Positions 53,476 to 64,000 of a DNA stretch of 64,000 bases are shown in pieces (the first letter of the stretch is position 1; each line of letters begins with the position of its first letter). Source of the stretch: Larimichthys crocea (Eukaryota > Chordata > Actinopteri > Sciaenidae); NCBI RefSeq assembly GCF_000972845.2, contig NC_040017.1, positions 828,642 to 892,641 on the forward strand, in the 5' to 3' direction. The position numbers and the translations under genes are program-made. The notes beneath the pieces were generated by a model. That model was not told the DNA's origin. It made no database searches and saw nothing but the letters and a program-made list of their open reading frames with translations.

Positions 53476-53793
53476 TATTTGTGTGTGTGAGTGTGTGTTC
53501 GCAGCTCTGCTGACAGACGCTCATCTACGACTTTCTCCATCTGCTGAAAAGTGGAGATTGAGCTGCTGCTGGCTGCTTTATTTTCCAACCTCAAACTATT
53601 AACTGCACACAAACACACACACACACACACTGTCACCCTGTCTCACACACCTCCAAACATCACATCCTCTGCTTAATTTACTCCAACTAAACTCCATAAA
53701 ACCCTCATTTATATATTTTACCAATATTTTGACACCTTATACATTTTTCATCTGCTTGTTGAGTGAACAGTTAACTGTAAAATAACATGAGGT

Positions 53794-53815
53794 CTGTGTG
53801 TGTGTGTGCATGCAT

Positions 53816-53849
<34 letters not shown>
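53794..53849 (+). repeat. (TG)n microsatellite
   Basis: TG run interrupted once by CATGCATGGG. Confidence 0.95.
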
Positions 53850-53851
<2 letters not shown>

Positions 53852-54385
53852 ACACCACAGGAGCTCTGCAGCAGCCTTCATTGTGATGTGGCTGTATTTA
53901 TCTCAGTAAATGCCCTTATTCCGTCAGAGCCAATTAGACAATCTGTCTAATTAGCCAGAACACAATTATACTAAAGTCTGAAGTCATTCAGAGCCTGTAA
54001 AGTCTGCTACATTCATGAGGGAGAACTGTGGGCCTGGTATCGCACAGCTACAGTCATGTCAGAGGCAGTTCAGGAGATATGTGCTTAAATGTATTTGTAT
54101 TTGGTCACAAGGCCAAAGTCTGAGGAATGACTTTGTGAATTTAAGTGAAATCTCAGAAATGTGCCAAACAACCTCTCACACATGCAGCAGTGAATCAGAA
54201 ACAGTGTTTCATGCTCAGATTTGGCCAAACGAACTTTTTGTTTTTCAGTTTTTGTCAGCCTTTCACACAAATGCATCAGACCGCAGAGGGAAAACAAACC
54301 ATGTAAATCACAAATGAAGAAGCGCTCTATTAAGAAAGCAGTGAGTAGTTCTGGCGCAGTGTGAGTGATCTCCGTCTGTTCTTAC

Positions 54386-54497
54386 CTCTCAGCTCAGTTC
54401 AGCCTGACCTCTGTGCTCCTTCAGTCTCCTCTCCACTGTCTCCAGTGTCAGTCCTCACTGTGGCCAAGACCCATGCAGCGCCTCTCTGAGTATCTGC
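54386..54497 (-). other. tbx4: Putative tbx4 untranslated first exon
   Basis: The coding start exon begins only 2 nt before ATG, so an upstream leader exon is required. On the minus strand a strong donor, GCTGAGAG|GTAAGAAC, falls at 54386/54385. Upstream of it is about 110 nt of purine-rich leader-like sequence, and a TATA box stands at the right distance. Splicing to 47515 would remove a 6.9-kb intron. The 5' limit is an estimate from TATA spacing. Confidence 0.5.
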
Positions 54498-54516
54498 AGC
54501 TATCAAAAAGTTAGAT

Positions 54517-54530
54517 TTTTTTTTATAAGC
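54517..54530 (-). promoter_or_regulatory. TATA box for the putative tbx4 promoter
   Basis: Minus-strand TATAAAAAAAAA reads leftward from 54527. It lies about 30 nt upstream of the inferred start near 54497 and about 140 nt upstream of the strong donor at 54385. Confidence 0.45.
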
Positions 54531-55439
54531 AGCAGAATTGAGCTGAGGAAGTTGTAGAGGGGAATTGAACCTCCACACACTCCCACTGTCACGTGGTCAG
54601 AGCAGGAGGAGGTTACAGCAGAAGTCAGTCTGACATCAGTGTTTGACTGAAATATGACTTCCATTTGGTGGGAAACAAACACCACAAGACTCAGCAATCT
54701 CTCTCAGGAATTGTATCAAATACTCTAATTATGTTTTCACAGCTTTCCATCGGAGTGATGCTTCCTAATATCCTCAATGGATTTAGAAAAAAAACATTCA
54801 CATCCACTCCATCCTGATTATATTCTATATTAAATATACTGTATTTATGTGTATATTGTAAACGAAATTGTTTAACACTCAACATGTCCCATTGGTATAA
54901 CATTAAAGGATCATTATTATAATTTGTATTAATAGTCTGTTTTTATAGTAATATTTATTTATACCAAAAGTACAAATCTAAATCCAGAACTATCCAATGA
55001 AACCAAACCAGGTGATTTGAAATCTTTTACATAAACTGCCCTTCTTCCTTTGTGGATTGATTACTTACTTAACTATCTTCTGAAGCTATAAATAAATAAT
55101 TTGAAGACTCATCTGATTCTGTCACATATGAAAATGTTGGCTGCTGTTTTAGCTCATGAAAACTGGATGTTTTGAAAATGCATGGTTTGGCACGGCATGC
55201 AAGAAAATCTGCTTTTCCGCTGGGAAATGTTTTACTGTTCTTCCATTCTGATTTTGTTCGGTTCGAGATGTTGCTTTCTGTGTATTCTTTCCATTTTCAC
55301 CTCCTCGGGTTTTATCAGTGCGTTCGGCTGCGTGTCTCGGACACACCTCAGAGACTGTCAAGATGAAAAACATGGGTCATCTTCAAAGTGGTTCAGTGGT
55401 AAACTGCTTCGATTTCACTCATTTGAAGCGTAGCTGCTG

Positions 55440-55840
55440 TTGGTGTCGTGGTTAAAGGGAGGGGGGGGGGGCAGATTTACAGTGGTTGGAGTCTGGCCTT
55501 TTCTCTCCCTGGCAAAACATTTTCTTGTGTAATTGGCACGAGGTGGAGAAAGGGGGGTCTGGCTAATGCAGCGCACCATATTTCTTACTCCGTCTGTTCT
55601 GGATGTCCTTGTTTCTTCTACAGTCAAAATGGTGGAGGCCGAGGCTCCTTTCTTGTTAGCTGGATACAGCCTCAGCCACCTCCCCCCTCCTCATTCTCCA
55701 CACTGCTTCATTTCTAATCACTGATTGGCCAATTTCCCTCCTGGCCAATGTTGAGCATTAAGTGGTCGCACTGCGTCACAGACAAGGTGGAGATTTCTGT
55801 CTCGACTCCCCTCCTCAGGCCTCCAGTGTCATGTTGTTCA
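55440..55840. promoter_or_regulatory. Candidate upstream element with G tract and paired CCAAT sites
   Basis: About 1-1.35 kb upstream of the inferred tbx4 start. Contains a GGGAG11 run at 55457-55471, GTGTAATTGGCACG, TCTGGCTAATGCAGC, a perfect palindrome ATTGGCCAAT at 55724-55733 and a second GGCCAAT at 55743-55749. Promoter-proximal or enhancer function is inference. Confidence 0.35.
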
Positions 55841-56094
55841 TGGCTGACCTCCAATACATTGCAGAAGCACACTTTAGCATATATTAGGATGGAGTTGTTC
55901 TGAACATCAGATCTCATTGAGTATTAGGATACTATATTTCCCACATCCCACTCTTTCTTAACTTGATTTAAAGGTGGAGGTGCCTCAGTTTGGAGCACTT
56001 CCCTGTATATTTAAGCTGTTTTTTATATGAACAATGGTTGAAATGACAATGTGTTAAGTGAAACATGTCGCTCATAGTGTCAAACCCACACTAA

Positions 56095-56375
56095 ATCACC
56101 ATGCTCTGCATTTTACCATCTTTCAGCTCATTGTTTTGGTTTCACACCCCACAGCTTTACTGTTTTGGGTCAGACTCGCTGCTCTCATCAGTCTTGTTTC
56201 TGAAAGCAGCATGCAGCTGTTTTCAGCAAGAAAAACCTCACTGGATTCAATGTTTCCAGCACCAAACAGCAGACAAACAAAGGTAGCCTATAGCTTGTGC
56301 AGTAATATAGCAGCTAAAGATCCAGTTATTTTTCTTGGGAGTTGGTGGAGGCCAAAAACAGAGCTAAAAGTCACG
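56095..56375 (+). repeat. Teleost dispersed repeat
   Basis: TTTCAGCTCATTGTTTTGGT, AGCATGCAGCTGTTTTCAGC, AGTAATATAGCAGCTAAAGA and GGAGTTGGTGGAGGCCAAAA match in order a repeat I recall from many fish genomes. Non-coding; class uncertain. Confidence 0.6.
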
Positions 56376-57511
56376 TTATAGTTGTAACTGTGGCAGATCT
56401 GCCGTGAAAATTTTCAGTAATATTTGGAACAATTAGTCCTTGGTTTCAGATGTCAGGTTGTCAAACGCTGGCTTTTCTTGGAGAAATAGACAGCTGTCTT
56501 TAGAGTCTTTTATTAGCCGTAGCTAATCTATCTATCCTCACCAGCTGATGATCCACACAGAAGACACTGAATTAAAGAAACTGAGCTGACTATCATATCA
56601 TAATGTCAGATGACATTTAATTCAACTTATTGGATTTAGCAACAAGTTACAAACCAGGAACACATCTGACTAAAAAATTCCAACTCGGGTCCACTCTAAC
56701 TTTTCCGTTAACTTTCATCTGTATCACTTTATCACCGGATGGAATCTGCTCAGTTGTCATGGACACAGAGCTGTAAACATGTAACAAAAAACCTCAGTGG
56801 CTGTTGACTTCATTCATATCATTTGTAAGATTTGTGTTACTTTAAAGACAATTTAATCAGATCAAAGCTCCAGAAAAAGCTTGCAAGTTGCCCTTGATTG
56901 GATTCTAACTTTGCATATTTGGAAGACTTTGCATTCATAGAAAATAAAATATTGATTAAATGTAACTTCCTCAAACATTTGCTAAAAAGCTTTTCTTCAG
57001 TCATCTCACAAATGAAACACATAGGAGGATTCAGTTCCACTGGAAAGAGCCTGGACTTAAAGAGTAAACTTAAAGAGATGCTATGTTTTTCATTTGTTTG
57101 CTTCTCAGCTTCACATGTTTGAATATGTCACAGAGTACATCTTCATTATGTGCAGGCATTAAGCCGTGTGGTCACATTATATCAAGCCCCAAATCCTCTG
57201 TGGCCAATTAATGGAAGAGCTGTGGGTTTGGGTTTCCGCAAAGGCATTCATATGTACTCACAAACATTGGTTTGACACATTTGGAGGTTGGCTGGGTGTT
57301 TCCTCCTGTCGTTTGGGGAATTCTCTAAATACAAGCACTTATGCCTCAAGTGGCAACTATGTGAAAATCACTAATTTCACTTGTAGAATCAGTCGTATTA
57401 CATGTGATTAACAATTAACTATTGCTTTCCTGAACATATTTTAAATGTTTTTATTGTTAACTGACATAAAAAGATAATCATTCTTTTCAGACCTGTACAC
57501 TCTACTGAAAT

Positions 57512-57540
57512 ATCAAATCAAATCAAATCAAATCAAATCA
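57512..57540 (+). repeat. (AAATC)n microsatellite
   Basis: Six perfect-to-near-perfect AAATC units immediately before a dispersed repeat. Confidence 0.95.
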
Positions 57541-57660
57541 GTTTTATTTGTATAGCCCAAAGTCACAAAGTACATTTTCCTCAGAGGGCTTTACAATCTG
57601 TACAGGGAGTGACACCCTCTGTCCTTAGACCCTCGGTTCCAGTGAGGAAAAAAATAGTTC
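57541..57660 (+). repeat. Teleost dispersed repeat ('TTTATTTGTATAGCCC' family)
   Basis: TTTTATTTGTATAGCCCAAA, then GTCACAAAGTACATTTTCC, TCAGAGGGCTTTACAATCTG, ACACCCTCTGTCC and AGACCCTCGG, a very common fish repeat from memory. The adjoining pentanucleotide run is its usual 5' companion. Confidence 0.75.
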
Positions 57661-57699
57661 AAACTATTCACTGCCGGTGTTGGCACAGATCAGCTCTGC

Positions 57700-59030
57700 T
57701 TACATACGCAACATCACTGAGTATTCACAGCAGAGCAGTTAACCTACAGCTCCGAGCAAACAGTGAGCGAGAGCTAACTCTCACTGAGTTAACGTCCTCC
57801 CGCTTTCCATCAGCAGCCACAGACTTTCCCAAACACTGTTAGCATGTGAGAACTGATGGGGCTGCTGCAGAGGTCACTGCACGCTTCCACCTCCATACAG
57901 TTCAGCTCTCATGAGTAAAAATGCTTTTTTATACACATAGTATCTGTAGATATGAAGATATGACTGCTTCATATCTGCAAAAACAACAAGCAAGTTGTTT
58001 TTAGGACTGGTCCATTGTGGATTTCACTGGATGGTGGATTTTAGTCACTGGTTCATTTAGTTTTCAAGGCTAATTCTCATGATGATGTTCAGTGATGTTT
58101 TTAGCAAAAACAAGATCAATTAGAATAAAATAAGTCCTTTAATATTTATTCACTGTGATTCTGTTCATGGCGTGAAATATTCTTTGAAATAGCATCAACT
58201 CAGCTCAACCATCACAACACAAATGCTGCCAAGTATTTGCTGTCTAAGCAAAAACTTCTCAGGAAGTTGAATTTTCTCTTTTGGACTTCAGTATTTGTGA
58301 AATCCTGACTTCACCTAAGCGTGGTGCTCCACTGAGCAAAAACAAACTACTGTTATTGTTTAAAGCTCACTCTGTGCTGTGTTCAGATAATAAAAAATAA
58401 TTCATAATTAGGTTTTTCATATATTTAAAGAGCATTTTACTTCACAGAAAATAAAACATCATAAACAGTGATTTATAGTATTATTATTATGAATTATATT
58501 TAATTAATTTTTAACTACAAACATCAGAGTTGAACCTTATGGACCCACCATAGGAGACCCCGTCTTAAAACCCGTCTTAAGAGTTTGGCTTTTGGCTGTA
58601 AATTTTTAAACGCCTAGCTGAAGCCACATTTCTTACATATAAAAATGTGATAAATAAAATAAACATAAAAAATACATTTCTTATGAGAATACTGAACAAT
58701 GACTTTATAACCACATGTTCATGACATGGAAGAGTTTTTAAGATTTATGAGTGATGCAGACACACAGTATGTAGTGAGTGTCAGCAGCCTCATACTTCTG
58801 TTTACTGTTTGAGTGTTGACATTCATCCTGCTAATAAATCGAAGTGATAAATGAGTGTGTGTGCATCAAACCATGTTTGCAGCACCCTCCTCCAAAGAAG
58901 GCTCTGTTTAAGATTCTTGTGGTGGACTGAATGTTTTCTTCTAATCCCTGAATCAAATCAGATGAAGTCTGTTTTTTTTAGCACGAAACTTTATTGAACT
59001 TGTCCAAAAGCAGACAAGCAGTCTTCTATA
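57700..59030. other. Gene-free interval upstream of tbx4
   Basis: AT-rich, no supported gene. A short direct repeat, CCGTCTTAA twice, lies at 58559-58580. Confidence 0.45.
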
Positions 59031-59039
59031 AAACTGCTC

Positions 59040-59300
59040 CTGCTCACCGGGCCTCTCTCTCTCTCCTCGCGAGCGCTGGAGTCTGGTTCCTCATGCTCGT
59101 ATTTAAACAGTGTCATGGCCTTTGTTTTTCAGAGGTAAGCCCCTTGACTCTTTGAAATGAGCGCCATGTTTGCACTGTGACCATTTAATTCAGAGCGCAG
59201 CTTGATGATATTAGTGTCAGGGTCAATTGCTGATTCAGCTGGACTTTAGAAGCTGCCTGGCATGTATGTAGGCATCATGTGCTGCTCGGTTCAAGATCTG
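59040..59300. promoter_or_regulatory. Candidate conserved non-coding segment upstream of tbx4
   Basis: Balanced composition and no simple repeat beyond a short (CT)5. Contains CTCGCGAGCGCTGG, GACCATTTAATTCAGAGCGC, AGCTTGATGATATTAGTGTC and GGTCAATTGCTGATTCAGC. Lies about 4.6 kb upstream of the inferred tbx4 start. Confidence 0.25.
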
Positions 59301-59859
59301 GTCAAACCCATAGTTTTACTTACACTCACATACACACTCCAGCTCCTTCAGTTCCTCTGATCCCAGAACATGTGACATGGCATTCATGGGACCAGGTTAT
59401 CCTGCCAACATCACAGGCCTGAGCCCAGCACAGTGGAAGTTGTTGCTCAGACCTCCCATGATGGAACCTCTCAAAATCCCTCGTCGCAGTCTTCCTCCAT
59501 ATCATGCAGCAAACTTCAGATTCTGTGTTTTAGTTGTCCCTCTGTGAAGAAATGGCTTTGCCATATGTACAGAATGTGGAAGTGATACATTTGGACATTC
59601 CCTTTTATGTGGCTTTCTAATAGCAGATGTAGATGAAAGATGGCTGGCTCTTATTTGACTCTCACTTATTAGACCAAATACTAAAGTCAGGGGGAAATGG
59701 AGCCAGTTGGAAGTGAATTAAATTTATAGACCTGAGAGTGTCTGTCACGTTTGATCAACGGGTGTTGGTAAGCATTCGATCACTGTAAGACTGTAGTAAT
59801 GCAAGTTTCACATCTTTGTTTAGCGGCTTCCTTTTCAGACATGTCTGTGCTCTGGTGTT

Positions 59860-60170
59860 CCCATGATTCCCCCTGTCGTCCAGCCTTTGTCACTGTAATG
59901 TCTCTGCGCTAAATGTAAAACAGCGCTGTATCTTTTCCTGTGACAAACTCATAAAGTACAGACACTTGTGGCTAAGGGCAAGCTCGTCTCCATTCTTTTT
60001 CATTGTTTGCTTCGGGTCATTAAAGTTAAATGGCACTCTGGGATTTTAGGGACTAGTTTTTGTCCCGGTCCTCTCGGCTGGACTTTGCCAGCTTTGCTCT
60101 GCTGCTGGCGGTAAAAGCCGGGCAGCCATTTGTCTTGCTGCACTTCACTATATCTCTGTTTTTATTGGGT
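59860..60170. promoter_or_regulatory. Candidate conserved non-coding segment upstream of tbx4
   Basis: GC-balanced and non-coding, with TGCGCTAAATGTAAAACAGC, CTCATAAAGTACAGAC, GTCATTAAAGTTAAATGGC and CGGTAAAAGCCGGGCAGCC. Several ATAAA/GTAAA cores would suit Hox paralogues 9-13. Inference only. Confidence 0.25.
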
Positions 60171-61380
60171 GTGAGTGACTTGTCAGCAGTCATCTAAAAT
60201 GCATTTCAACAGATTTTTTTCCCTTGTGCTCAGCCTTTGTTCTCGTGAGGGAGAGGAACCCTGTGAGTATTTGGACAGGAAAGAGAAACTTCCCACACTG
60301 ATGATGTCAATATGGGATTTTTTATGTGCTTGCGTGCAGTCGTATCTACACGATTGTTTTTCTGTATGTGCATTCAATTTGTGTTATAGAATATAAATGC
60401 ATCTACTGTCCATACATGTGGAATATGTAGGGATGCTTTTGGCCATTGACATGAAATATAAACATTATGAAAATAACAATGACTGTTATTGTTGCGGAGC
60501 TGTTTTTGGTTAATGATATCTCTCCCCTGAGTGTTGCCTGGAAGGCACACTGAGCCTCGCTCAGCTCCCCAACACAAAATCAGAGTTTACAAAAACTTCT
60601 GCAAAGTCAAAAAAACAAATGCATTATTTACAGGATTTCTTCCAAAATATTCCAGATTGTATTTCTCTGTGTAGATATGTATGTGTGTATTGTAAATGTT
60701 AGTCAGTAACAGTCCACAAATTCCCCATTGCTGCAAGAAAGTATTCATCCTTTTGTCTGCAACACAACACTGTTTAAAAAATACTTGTCTGCAATGTGGG
60801 AAACCCACATGTTTGTCTCAAGCCTTTATGGAGACTGGCACAACATCAGAGGTCAGTCCAAGAAATGAAGGTACATTAACTGGTGCTACAGTCTTCAGGC
60901 AACCACTGCTCCCTCGAATGCCCCTATGGTAGCATTTCAAGTGGAAAAAAAAAGGTGACGAGGGACCATAGGCTTCCCTACACGATAGAAAATATGTTGT
61001 TATATCTGCATGCATTTAATGGTTAGATAGTCCCCTCTTTATTTTAGAAAGAGATGGAGGAATTATATTTTCACTTTCAGTTTTTCACACCTGTCTCCAG
61101 TCCACTGCTGACCAGAAATAGTCTAAGTGAGGCCCAGTTTTGAGCTTCTGCATAGCAGCGAGCATACCTCAGTGCTTCATACGGACACGTGTTCATATGA
61201 GCAGTCCTGCAGGCTCGGGGCAGTTTGAGATAGACATTTGATTGATTTTATAGAAATGCTGAAATTTTTAAGAGAGGAAACCTGAATTTCAATTATTTTA
61301 AAATTCTAATTGTAATTATAAGTTAGTTTCAAGCTGAGCCTCAAAAACATTAATGTTCAATGAAATGATAAAACCTGGAT

Positions 61381-61421
61381 AATTATTATTATTATTTTAT
61401 TGATTTATTTTATTTTATTTT
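61381..61421 (+). repeat. (ATT)n/(TTTTA)n simple repeat
   Basis: AATTATTATTATTATTTT passing into TTTATTTTATTTTATTTT. Confidence 0.85.
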
Positions 61422-61546
61422 ACATCATCGACATACTATCACCCAATTATGTTGATATGGTGCATGTGCAGAAAATCCTCTCTGAGGTCCAAAGCTCTGG
61501 TGTGAACACCAACACTGCCCTGGTGTTCTGATCACTCAGTCAGGGA

Positions 61547-61671
61547 GGTACGGCTAGCTGAGCAACGCTAACATTAGCTAACAGCAGCTACAGTTGGCAG
61601 CAGTTTACTTCACTGTCCATCGGGAAAGTCTGTAAATCAGAGTGTTGAGTGTTGAGGCAGAGCAAAAATCC
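61547..61671 (-). repeat. Dispersed repeat, inverted partner of 9563-9672
   Basis: TAACAGCAGCTACAGTTGGC and AGCAGTTTACTTCACTGTCC are the reverse complement of the block at 9603-9653. CTGTAAATCA and GAGGCAGAGC extend the match on one side. Confidence 0.75.
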
Positions 61672-62289
61672 TTTCCCACAATCCTTCTCTGCACCTTCTC
61701 TCCCTCTGTGTTACTAAAGCATTCTACTTTAAACAGCTGCTAACCATAACAAAAGGTCAGGTTCCAATGAAGATTCTTGTGTTTTGTGTCTCCTGGCCTA
61801 CAGTACACTCAGTGTTAAAAGAATAAATATATTTTCAACCCAAAATACAGGGTATGCAGCCGCTTCAGGTCAACACTGCTGGTCACTTGACTGGTCAGCA
61901 GACTGGTAAAACAGAGTGAGAACATGGCTTCAGCTTTACTTTCCAAAACATCACACACTAAAATCTAAAAGTAATTCCAAAATCGGCACATTTACAATGG
62001 GCTAACATGTCATTTAGTAATAAACAACACTTAGAAATACTGTATACTGCGTTTGTTTCCAAAGAAGAAGCTGCATCCGTCAAACTCCAGTCTGAGTATA
62101 CTGCGTGTCTGTGGAGCCGCTCAAGAGTTTATCTAAGCAGGCGTGGGTGTATTTTACATGTGTCTGAGCTTGGACAAGTGTTTCGGGGGTTGTATGTTTT
62201 TAGAAGAGCTGGCGGGTTTAGTCTCAGCGTCTTGACTCGGCCCCGGCCTCCGTTCATCATGACAAAGACTGTTAGTCTTTGCTAATCTG

Positions 62290-62770
62290 CTGTGTTCATC
62301 TCCATGTCAGCCCAGTGTGTGGAGGCCAGGCCTCTTAGTGCCATCAGAGCAAATGATTTCTCTGGGGTCAGGCGCACAGATCCCACATAGTTCCTCTTGC
62401 TATCCTCTTTAAACACATGCTCGGGGGGCTCGGGACATGATCAAAAGCCCACTTTCACACAGGTTGCCTGGATGTGCAGCAGGCTCGTACGGTGTTTGTG
62501 ATTTGGACTTGAAGAGCGGTGGAGCAGGCTCGCTGCTGTTTGATCTGGGATAGTGAAAGGCGTGCGTTTCCATGCGGGCCTCTGCTGTTTCCTTTAGCAG
62601 TAATGAGTGACAAGATGGAGGTCGCCCACCGTGGCCCTCTGTGGCCACTTCATTAGCTGCCCCGCAGTGTTTGGCTTTGCTCTGATTTACGGCTTTTTCC
62701 GTTGGACATCTTTCAGTTTGTAATTTGTCTCCAGAGCAGCAGGTCATAGGAGGATGTGCCATGATACATA
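62290..62770. promoter_or_regulatory. Candidate conserved non-coding segment upstream of tbx4
   Basis: The longest balanced-composition, repeat-free block upstream of tbx4. Contains GAGCAAATGATTTCTCTGGG, CATGATCAAAAGCCC, GCAGTAATGAGTGACAAG, CACTTCATTAGCTGCC and CTGATTTACGGC. A 117-codon minus-strand frame lies here, but it lacks domains and splice sites and is probably chance in GC-rich sequence. It could belong to tbx4 or to the expected neighbour tbx2. Confidence 0.3.
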
Positions 62771-63039
62771 CTCTTTACATAAAGCTCTTCCATGTTATAT
62801 TTATTCCAAATCAAGCTGTAATGTATGCTGGGGAACAACCAAGAGTGCATGCTAATAGGCACTTATAGGGTCCTAACACTCCCCATCTAGCATGTCGGCT
62901 GAAGAAAAAGCAAAAATACTTTTGGTCAAATGTTTTTTCTCAAACAAGATCACATCATTGTTTGACTAAAAGTTTGCTAGTATTTACTCAAAGTCCTACT
63001 TTTAATCTTTGTCTGCTTGCACTCCACTTGGAATCAATT

Positions 63040-63260
63040 CTCAAAGAGTCCACATTATTCCAGGGCTCTTCCCCCTTCTTCAACCTTTCATGAAGAGGTT
63101 TATTGGGGTTGATGTCTGAAATGGAAAGCCGTGCAGCTCAGCCCTCGATGCTCTTTCTTGGAACTGAGCAGACCTGGCAGAGCTTTGATGTACAGTGTGT
63201 TTAGGATCAAATGAATCATCTTCCACGCAGCTACAACATATTATACTCCTTACAATACTC
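63040..63260. promoter_or_regulatory. Candidate conserved non-coding segment near the right edge
   Basis: Contains GAAGAGGTTTATTGGGGTTG, GCCGTGCAGCTCAGCC, GTGTTTAGGATCAAATGAAT and CTTCCACGCAGC. TTTATTG is a posterior-Hox-type core. No open frame. Confidence 0.2.
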
Positions 63261-64000
63261 AGCAGGCGGGTTCAGCCTGTGAAAGTCATCAACCCCACAA
63301 TAGGCAAAACATTCCCCACACCTGAACATTTTCACCACCACCACGTTTGACTGCAGGTTTCATGCACAATTTCATCAACCTGTTTCATGCACTATTACCT
63401 GAACCACACACTCCTGTTTACACCTGCAGCAGTGCTGAAGATTTACACTTTTATGGTTAACAAAGTAGTTTGGAAACTTGATGCTCTGATGTAAGCTCCT
63501 CTCTCCATGTGTGTTTCCCCTTTGAAACTTTCAAATTAAACCACAGTCGGTTGCTATGATGAGAAAAATCTTGCCACCAGCTGAATAAATCAAAGCTCTC
63601 CTAACATTAGTTTGACAAAATATCATAACACAAGACCCAATAATTGGTTTGTTCCTGGACTTTCAACTACATGTAACTGCCTACCTCAGAGTTTTGTGGG
63701 GAAAAAAAGAAGCATCTGTTATTAGCGATTCACAGTGTGTGTGAGAATCAGGTGTAAACATTTAATGACGTATGACTGCAGTGTGACAGTGTAGAGTAAC
63801 CAAGAGCTGTCAGATATGTTTAATTCAATGTGAGCATTCATTTTCACGTTTCACAGTCTCTTTGTATGGAAAGTTTCATGAGATAACTTTTGTTATGCAT
63901 TGCCACTATATAAATCAAATAGAACTGAATTGAAATAAAGGAGAAGTATCGAATGATAGATATCAACAAACAGTTCTTGGTGGACTGTTGACCTCAGTCA

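Larger units (their letters stand above)
47516..54385 (-). other. tbx4: Putative tbx4 intron in the 5' UTR
   Basis: About 6.87 kb between the coding start exon and the inferred leader exon. Holds the CpG-rich segment at 51.65-52.25 kb, an AT-rich block at 50.9-51.45 kb, several microsatellites and a candidate element at 53.27-53.47 kb. Open frames at 49605-50089 have no domain. Confidence 0.5.

Noticed and set aside
62409..62762. 117-codon minus-strand frame
   Set aside because: Lies in a GC-balanced block where stops are rarer. No recognisable motif and no good splice sites; better explained as a non-coding element.

Overview
The window is a vertebrate nuclear locus, almost certainly from a teleost fish. 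The evidence is large introns with GT/AG boundaries, many dinucleotide and tetranucleotide microsatellites, degraded fish-type dispersed repeats, and one clearly recognisable gene: T-box transcription factor tbx4 on the minus strand. Nothing prokaryotic, viral or plasmid-like is present. A percomorph is likely from the repeat families, but I cannot name the species.

tbx4 occupies about half of the window. Eight coding exons between 47513 (start codon) and 32180 (stop codon) join in phase into 1641 nt, giving 546 residues; from memory human TBX4 is 545. The start codon lies 2 nt inside its exon, so the 5' leader must be spliced. A well-formed untranslated first exon with a TATA box is visible at about 54386-54497, and a CpG-rich segment at 51.65-52.2 kb is a possible alternative promoter. 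The 3' UTR probably runs to about 31.4 kb. The T-box covers roughly residues 50-245. It has one unusual change: His206 replaces the proline of the VFPET motif, which is nearly invariant in the family.

Layout. 0.17-1.0 kb: a terminal-inverted-repeat element (MITE) with a broken LINE reverse-transcriptase fragment nested in it. 1.1-2.7 kb: weak evidence for exons of an unrecognised plus-strand gene. 2.7-31.4 kb: mainly gene-free DNA downstream of tbx4, with microsatellites, dispersed repeats and several segments that look like conserved non-coding elements. The most suggestive is at 27.7-28.1 kb, in the position expected for a downstream hindlimb/pelvic-fin enhancer. 31.4-54.5 kb: tbx4 with candidate intronic elements. 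54.5-64 kb: upstream DNA with further candidate elements. In vertebrates TBX2 lies upstream of TBX4, so tbx2 is expected beyond the right edge, but it is not in the window.

Most short open frames here are chance or microsatellite-derived. I found no convincing unknown molecular system. The items most worth checking are the His206 substitution, the candidate enhancers, the 5' exon/promoter model and the possible gene at 1.1-2.7 kb. Statements about conservation are judgements from composition and position; no alignment was run.
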